This document shows, one piece after another, positions 5,224 through 9,096 of a stretch of 9,096 nucleotides of DNA. Numbering within the stretch: position 1 is the stretch's first letter; every line of letters begins with the position of its first letter. A program made the position numbers and the translations under genes. The stretch covers positions 1 through 9,096 of the forward strand of contig WUAJ01000081.1 in NCBI GenBank assembly GCA_009827215.1. Reading direction: 5' to 3'. The notes under the pieces were generated by a model that made no database searches, was not told where the DNA came from, and worked only from the letters and a program-made list of their open reading frames with translations. Origin of the DNA: Phycisphaeraceae bacterium (GTDB lineage: Bacteria; Planctomycetota; Phycisphaerae; Phycisphaerales; UBA1924).

Positions 5224-6135
5224 ATGATTACTGAAGAGCTCATGCAGGCGGTCAAGCGGCTGGAAATCCGTGCGCGACGGCGGGTAGATGACCTGTTCGG
5301 CGGGAGCTATCACTCGGCATTTAAAGGGCAGGGGATCGAGTTTTCTGAGGTACGAGAGTATCAGCCGGGGGATGATGTCCGTTCAATTGATTGGAATGTG
5401 ACGGCGAGAATGGGGCGGCCGTTTATCAAGCGGTTTGAAGAGGAAAGGCAGCTAACCGTCGTGCTTGCGGTGGACTGCTCAAGGTCTACAGCGTTTGGGA
5501 CAATCAGGCGTTCGAAGCATGAACTTATGAGTGAGGTGGGTGCTGTGCTCACGCTCGCGGCGGGTCGGAACAACGACAAGGTGGGGTTGTGCTTGTTTGG
5601 GTCGGACCACCTGGAAGATGGCAAGACGCTGCATGTTCCGGCGACGAAGGGACGGCTCCATGGGATGCGGATTATCCGTGAGCTGATTGATGCTTCACCT
5701 GGAAACAACCAAGAAGATCTGTCGACTGTGCTGATGGAGATCGGACGAACGCACAAACGGCGGTGCATCGTGATCGTGATGTCTGATTTCTTGTCAGGGA
5801 TGAACAACGAAGGCGAACCACGCTGGGGGCGCGAGATGCGGATGCTCTCACGCAGGCACGAGGTGATCGCGATGCAGTTCACTGATCCTCGCGAGTTCGA
5901 ACTCCCTCGCGCGGGCATGATCCGCATGCATGATCCGGTGAGTGGCAAGCGGTTCCTTGTTGATACTGGATCAAAGAAGGTACGCACTCGGTATCGGGAG
6001 CGTGCGATCGCAGAAAATGAGATGATTGTTTCGACACTGAAGAATGCACAGATCGATCACATTGAGCTCTCGACTGGCCATGATTACGCGGATGAGTTGA
6101 TCCGCTACTTCCATCAGCGAGGCATGCGGAGATGA
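5224..6135 (+). CDS. DUF58 domain protein (MoxR-associated, VWA-like fold)
   Basis: This 303-residue protein is typical of the short DUF58 proteins found next to moxR. The signature is clear: GIEFSEVREYQPGDDVRSID (37-56), WNVTARMGRP (57-66) and KRFEEER (69-75). A VWA-like metal site follows with D84-x-S86-x-S88 (DCSRS), and a further acidic residue, D188, lies in the SDF turn. I see no membrane segment, so it should be soluble or peripheral, unlike longer DUF58 proteins with N-terminal membrane helices. By family context it is proposed to link the MoxR ATPase to the Bat membrane proteins. The ATG start has GAGGG 10 bases upstream. Its stop overlaps the next start in ATGA at 6132-6135. Confidence 0.93.
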   Translation: MITEELMQAVKRLEIRARRRVDDLFGGSYHSAFKGQGIEFSEVREYQPGDDVRSIDWNVTARMGRPFIKRFEEERQLTVVLAVDCSRSTAFGTIRRSKHELMSEVGAVLTLAAGRNNDKVGLCLFGSDHLEDGKTLHVPATKGRLHGMRIIRELIDASPGNNQEDLSTVLMEIGRTHKRRCIVIVMSDFLSGMNNEGEPRWGREMRMLSRRHEVIAMQFTDPREFELPRAGMIRMHDPVSGKRFLVDTGSKKVRTRYRERAIAENEMIVSTLKNAQIDHIELSTGHDYADELIRYFHQRGMRR

Positions 6136-6998
6136 TGCGTGCGCTGCGAATACAGATTGTGATTGGAGTCGTGCTTGCTCTGCTGATCGGCGGATGCGGA
6201 GGGGTGAGTCCTGAGGGCGGTGTCCAGGAATTGGCATTGGAGTCGACGATTGTCGAACCTCGCACTGGAGCGGAGTTGATGGTGATGCTCGATCAAGATT
6301 CGATCGAGTTGACGGAATCTCTGACGATCCGTGCCGTGCTTCAGTGGGATGATGGGGTTCGTGTTGAGTTGATTGAACCAAAGTGGGTGGAGCTGGGGTG
6401 GACACTGGAGTCTGAGCATAAAGGGGCGGTGACCTTTGATGGTGAACACTTCATACGCGAGGATGTGTTTGTCGCATCGCCGTTCCTTGGTGGCGAGTAC
6501 CTGGTGGATGGGTTTGGGATTCGCGCCGGAACGGCGGAGATTGGCAAGCGTATAGCGCGGCTCGCTCCGATTGAAGTCCGGGTTGATTCTGTGCTCAGCG
6601 AAAATGATGGGAGCGAGCTGGAGGGGGAAGTGTTGCTTGCGGGGATGCCGGAAGAAGAGATCGCAGAGGATCATGCTGGCGTGATCGTGATCGCTGCGGG
6701 AGTGTGTATTGTGATCGGGGGCTTGGCGGTGTGGTATATCCGTCGAACTCACGACGACGAAACGCAGGGGGTTGATCCGGCTTCAGTGTTGATGATCGCC
6801 GCACACGCAGAGCGGTTGAATGATGAAGACATTGGCTCATTGCATCGTGCACTGATCGAGTTGAAGGGTCAGTATGGCGGGCTCGGGGTGATCGCACGCG
6901 AGGTGGAGTCGGCGCGGTTTTGCGGTGAAGAGATAGACACAGCAGCCGTGCGGGACGCGGCACGACGCGCGATCGAAATATGCGGGGTGGCGGGATGA
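6132..6998 (+). CDS. BatD-like lipoprotein with transmembrane segment and cytoplasmic tail
   Basis: This is a 288-residue membrane protein. The N-terminus is a lipoprotein signal: a short basic start, a hydrophobic stretch (about 8-19) and the lipobox IGGC with C22. A predicted beta-rich periplasmic region follows (about 30-160). Its ending, FLGGEYLVDGFGIRA, then PIEVRVDSVL, resembles the end of BatD beta domains. A second hydrophobic segment (about 183-201) ends in the positive flank WYIRR, so the last 85 residues, mainly helical, should be cytoplasmic. Placement between DUF58 and BatA is where DUF4381 or other BatD-related proteins often sit. Similarity is by pattern only, so the family call is moderate. 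It overlaps DUF58 by ATGA and BatA by ATGA. The start region is ATGATG, so the second ATG (6135) is an alternative; a GAGG lies 9 bases before the first. Confidence 0.75.
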   Translation: MMRALRIQIVIGVVLALLIGGCGGVSPEGGVQELALESTIVEPRTGAELMVMLDQDSIELTESLTIRAVLQWDDGVRVELIEPKWVELGWTLESEHKGAVTFDGEHFIREDVFVASPFLGGEYLVDGFGIRAGTAEIGKRIARLAPIEVRVDSVLSENDGSELEGEVLLAGMPEEEIAEDHAGVIVIAAGVCIVIGGLAVWYIRRTHDDETQGVDPASVLMIAAHAERLNDEDIGSLHRALIELKGQYGGLGVIAREVESARFCGEEIDTAAVRDAARRAIEICGVAG

Positions 6999-8041
6999 AT
7001 GCGGAGTTCGCATATCCTTGGGTGCTTTGGTTTGCGTTGATCGTGCCGATCATCTGGGTGATCCGTGTACTTGGGGATCGACGGAGGAGGGGCGTGGAAT
7101 CGTCTGTCCCCTCGCGCATTGCCGCAGCGGGTATGAGTCTGCGTACGCGTTTTCGTTGGGTTACTCCCCTGCTGCTCTCACTTGGGTTGCTTGCGGGGCT
7201 CGTCGCGCTGGCTCGTCCTCGCGAAGCGATCACGGATCGCAAGAGTCAGCAGGACGCGATCGCGATCGAGCTTGTTGTTGATCGATCGGGATCGATGAAA
7301 GAGCCGGCTGAGTTTGAGGGTACGCGGACAACCCGATTGATCGCGGTGAAGAAGGTGGTTGAGCAGTTCGTGGTGGGCAACGGGAAGGAACTCAAGGGGC
7401 GCGCGGGTGATCTGCTCGGTCTTGTGGTGTTCGGAACATATGCCGACACGATGATGCCGTTGACACAGTCACACGATGTGCTGGTGGATGCGATCCGACG
7501 CGTGGAGATCCCGCGTGTGGAAAGCGAACGGTCCACCGCGATCGGTGATGCGCTGGTGCTCGCATGCGCTCGACTCAAAGCATCAGAAGATTCGATGAAG
7601 GCGGATTTGGATGACCCAAATTTTGAGATTAAAAGCAAAGCGATCATCCTGCTTACGGATGGCGAAAACCGTGCTGGGGATTACTCCCCTGATCAAGCGG
7701 CACGGCTGGCAGCGGAATGGGGTATCAAGATCTACATCATCGGGATCCGTGGCGGGGTGCGGAACCAGTTCGGTGGGCTTGCATTGGGCATGGGACAAGA
7801 GGTCAATGAACGGCGGATGACTGCCGTCGCTGAACACACAGGAGGCGGGTTCTGGGGTGTGAGCTCGCTCGATGATCTCGCAGATGTGTACGCGACGATT
7901 GATGAACTCGAACGCACAGAAGTGCAGATTTCCGAAACGACGCGGTATGAGGAGTTGTATCACCCATTTGCGGTTGGCTGTTTAATTCTGATGTTTGGTG
8001 GTTATGTATCGCGGATCGGGATCGCTGGGGAGGTGGCATGA
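6995..8041 (+). CDS. batA: BatA-like von Willebrand A membrane protein
   Basis: This 348-residue protein has the BatA layout. Two N-terminal membrane segments (about 8-25 and 56-74) are followed by the KxQQDAIAIELVVDRSGSM region and a VWA domain, then a last membrane segment (about 324-340). The metal site is complete: D96-x-S98-x-S100, T181 in RSTAIGDA and D222 in TDGEN. The VWA domain should lie outside the membrane, in the periplasm. I chose ATG 6995 over ATG 6980. It gives the same 4-base ATGA overlap seen at the other two junctions and has a G-rich ribosome site, while 6980 has none and would add only MRGGG. Its end overlaps batB by ATGA. Aerotolerance ('Bat') names come from Bacteroides; the role here is unknown. 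Confidence 0.92.
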   Translation: MNAEFAYPWVLWFALIVPIIWVIRVLGDRRRRGVESSVPSRIAAAGMSLRTRFRWVTPLLLSLGLLAGLVALARPREAITDRKSQQDAIAIELVVDRSGSMKEPAEFEGTRTTRLIAVKKVVEQFVVGNGKELKGRAGDLLGLVVFGTYADTMMPLTQSHDVLVDAIRRVEIPRVESERSTAIGDALVLACARLKASEDSMKADLDDPNFEIKSKAIILLTDGENRAGDYSPDQAARLAAEWGIKIYIIGIRGGVRNQFGGLALGMGQEVNERRMTAVAEHTGGGFWGVSSLDDLADVYATIDELERTEVQISETTRYEELYHPFAVGCLILMFGGYVSRIGIAGEVA

Positions 8042-9096
8042 TGGATATTGCAAGCTTGATGCCGACATTCTTGGGTGAGGACTTCGAGTTCGCGGATTGG
8101 CGGTGGGCGCTGGCGCTCTGGGGTGTGATTGCGTTGGTAGTTGTTGGTTTCATTGCGGCGCGCTATCGCGTGAAAGTAGCACGCAAGTTTGCGGACAGTG
8201 ATCGCCTCCCGATGCTATTTGGACGGCGGAGATCATTGATCGTTGGGGCTCGATCGATCGCGATGGTGATTGGATTGGTATTGATTGTGGGCGCAACGAT
8301 GCGGCCTCGCGCCAATCCGCATCAGAAAACCACAGAAGCGAAGGGACGCGACATTGTGTTCCTCGTCGATGTGTCTCGCTCGATGCTTGCGCGGGATGTG
8401 GCACCGAATCGGCTGGAACGCGCCAAGCTCTGGATCACGGACTTGGTTGCGGAGCTTGAGACTGATCGCATTGGTCTGGTTGCGTTTGCGGGATCGTCTT
8501 CGGTGCAATCGCCTTTGACAACCGACCGATTGTTCTTTGATCTGGCGCTCGATGAGTTATCACCCAAGTCCGTTGATATGGGCGGCACCAATATTGGCGA
8601 CGCGATCCGTCGGTGTATGGACATGGTTTTCTACGATCTCGAAGATTCGGACAGTGCTTCGCATCGAGACATCATCCTGATTACCGATGGTGAGGATCAA
8701 GAATCGCTTCCGATTGAAGCGGCGACTGCGGCGGGTGCGGCTGGGATTCGGATCTTGGCGTTGGGGATTGGTTCAGAGGGTGGTGCACGAGTGCTTGACG
8801 AAGACAATCGTCCTGTCCGTCAGGGCGGCAATTTCGTGCAGTCCCGACTTGATTCTGGGACGCTCTCAAAGATTGCAACGGCGACACCCGGCGGGGCGTA
8901 CCTGGAGATCGGGACGGGTGATATTGATCTGGCGCAGGTGTATCAGGACCTCATCGCTCGCGGAGATCAAGCAAACATCGGGAGCGCTACGGTGACCCGA
9001 TGGGATGAGCGGTATTCGATCGCGCTCGCTCCGGGCTTGGTGCTGATCTGTCTTGAGATGATGCTTGCTGGATTTGGGTTGCGCAAGGAGGTCGTG
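8038..9096 (+). CDS. batB: BatB-like von Willebrand A membrane protein, cut by the right edge
   Basis: The frame stays open to the last base, giving 353 residues without a stop. Membrane segments lie at about 24-41, 68-87 and 328-346. The VWA domain between the second and third carries D111-x-S113-x-S115 in the BatB-type DVSRSMLARDV, T184 in GGTNIGDA and D217 in TDGED. The next residues, LARDVAPNRLERAK, are typical of BatB and differ from BatA. The third membrane segment normally ends BatB, so the gene may be nearly complete, unless a TPR (BatC-like) region follows beyond the edge. A strong GGGGAGGT site at 8027-8034 precedes ATGATG. ATG 8038 gives the ATGA overlap with batA; ATG 8041 has better spacing and is an alternative. 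Confidence 0.9.
   Translation, partial: MMDIASLMPTFLGEDFEFADWRWALALWGVIALVVVGFIAARYRVKVARKFADSDRLPMLFGRRRSLIVGARSIAMVIGLVLIVGATMRPRANPHQKTTEAKGRDIVFLVDVSRSMLARDVAPNRLERAKLWITDLVAELETDRIGLVAFAGSSSVQSPLTTDRLFFDLALDELSPKSVDMGGTNIGDAIRRCMDMVFYDLEDSDSASHRDIILITDGEDQESLPIEAATAAGAAGIRILALGIGSEGGARVLDEDNRPVRQGGNFVQSRLDSGTLSKIATATPGGAYLEIGTGDIDLAQVYQDLIARGDQANIGSATVTRWDERYSIALAPGLVLICLEMMLAGFGLRKEVV

Noticed and set aside
5361..5987. Minus-strand open frame of 208 codons
   Set aside because: It lies entirely opposite the well-supported DUF58 gene and has low-complexity Ser/Arg-rich content with no motif.
6980..6994. Upstream ATG start for batA
   Set aside because: It has no ribosome site, adds only MRGGG, and breaks the ATGA overlap pattern kept at the other junctions.
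6595..7242. Minus-strand open frame of 215 codons
   Set aside because: It is antisense to the BatD-like/BatA junction, Arg/Pro/Ser-rich, with no family pattern and no ribosome site.
4134..9096. A new defence or signalling system built on the MoxR-VWA genes
   Set aside because: MoxR-VWA pairs do occur in some defence islands, but this set (moxR, DUF58, BatD-like, batA, batB) is the ordinary Bat layout, and no nuclease, mobile or defence gene is nearby.

Overview
The window looks like a chromosomal segment from a member of the Planctomycetota, most likely class Phycisphaerae. The reasons are: moderately GC-rich codon use; an N-terminal CxxC...CxxC zinc ribbon of the style common in planctomycete membrane proteins; a small DUF3467 protein; a short-form bacterial citrate synthase; and a compact MoxR/DUF58/von Willebrand A ('Bat') operon. 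The assignment rests on reading the sequence, not on a database comparison. There are no signs of insertion sequences, phage, CRISPR or recent transfer, and no gene-free stretch longer than about 230 bases.

Left half (1-3286), all on the minus strand. In transcription order it holds trigger factor (tig), citrate synthase (gltA-like) and a membrane protein that fuses a zinc ribbon to a bacterial PH domain and runs off the left edge. tig and gltA each end in a clear intrinsic terminator. The next gene begins only 52 to 88 bases after the previous stop codon, so these look like separate, tightly packed transcription units.

Centre (3287-4175). The divergent spacer upstream of tig contains three successive inverted repeats in what would be the tig 5' leader, then a G-rich tract. 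On the plus strand follow tRNA-Leu(CAA), a 112-residue DUF3467 protein, and a spacer with an unexplained hairpin and a probable terminator.

Right half (4176-9096), all on the plus strand. One operon encodes a MoxR AAA+ ATPase, a DUF58 protein, a BatD-like lipoprotein with a transmembrane segment, BatA and BatB; BatB continues past the right edge. The last four genes are joined by three successive 4-base ATGA overlaps. By family knowledge, MoxR is a chaperone-like ATPase that acts with VWA-domain partners. DUF58 would link it to the membrane, and BatA, BatB and the BatD-like protein would form an envelope complex with VWA metal-binding (MIDAS) folds. The client and purpose of such complexes in Planctomycetota are not established.

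The window is mostly conserved housekeeping and envelope genes. The items most worth a second look are the structured tig leader, the zinc ribbon-PH fusion, the doubly anchored BatD-like lipoprotein and the DUF3467 gene. I do not see a convincing wholly new system.
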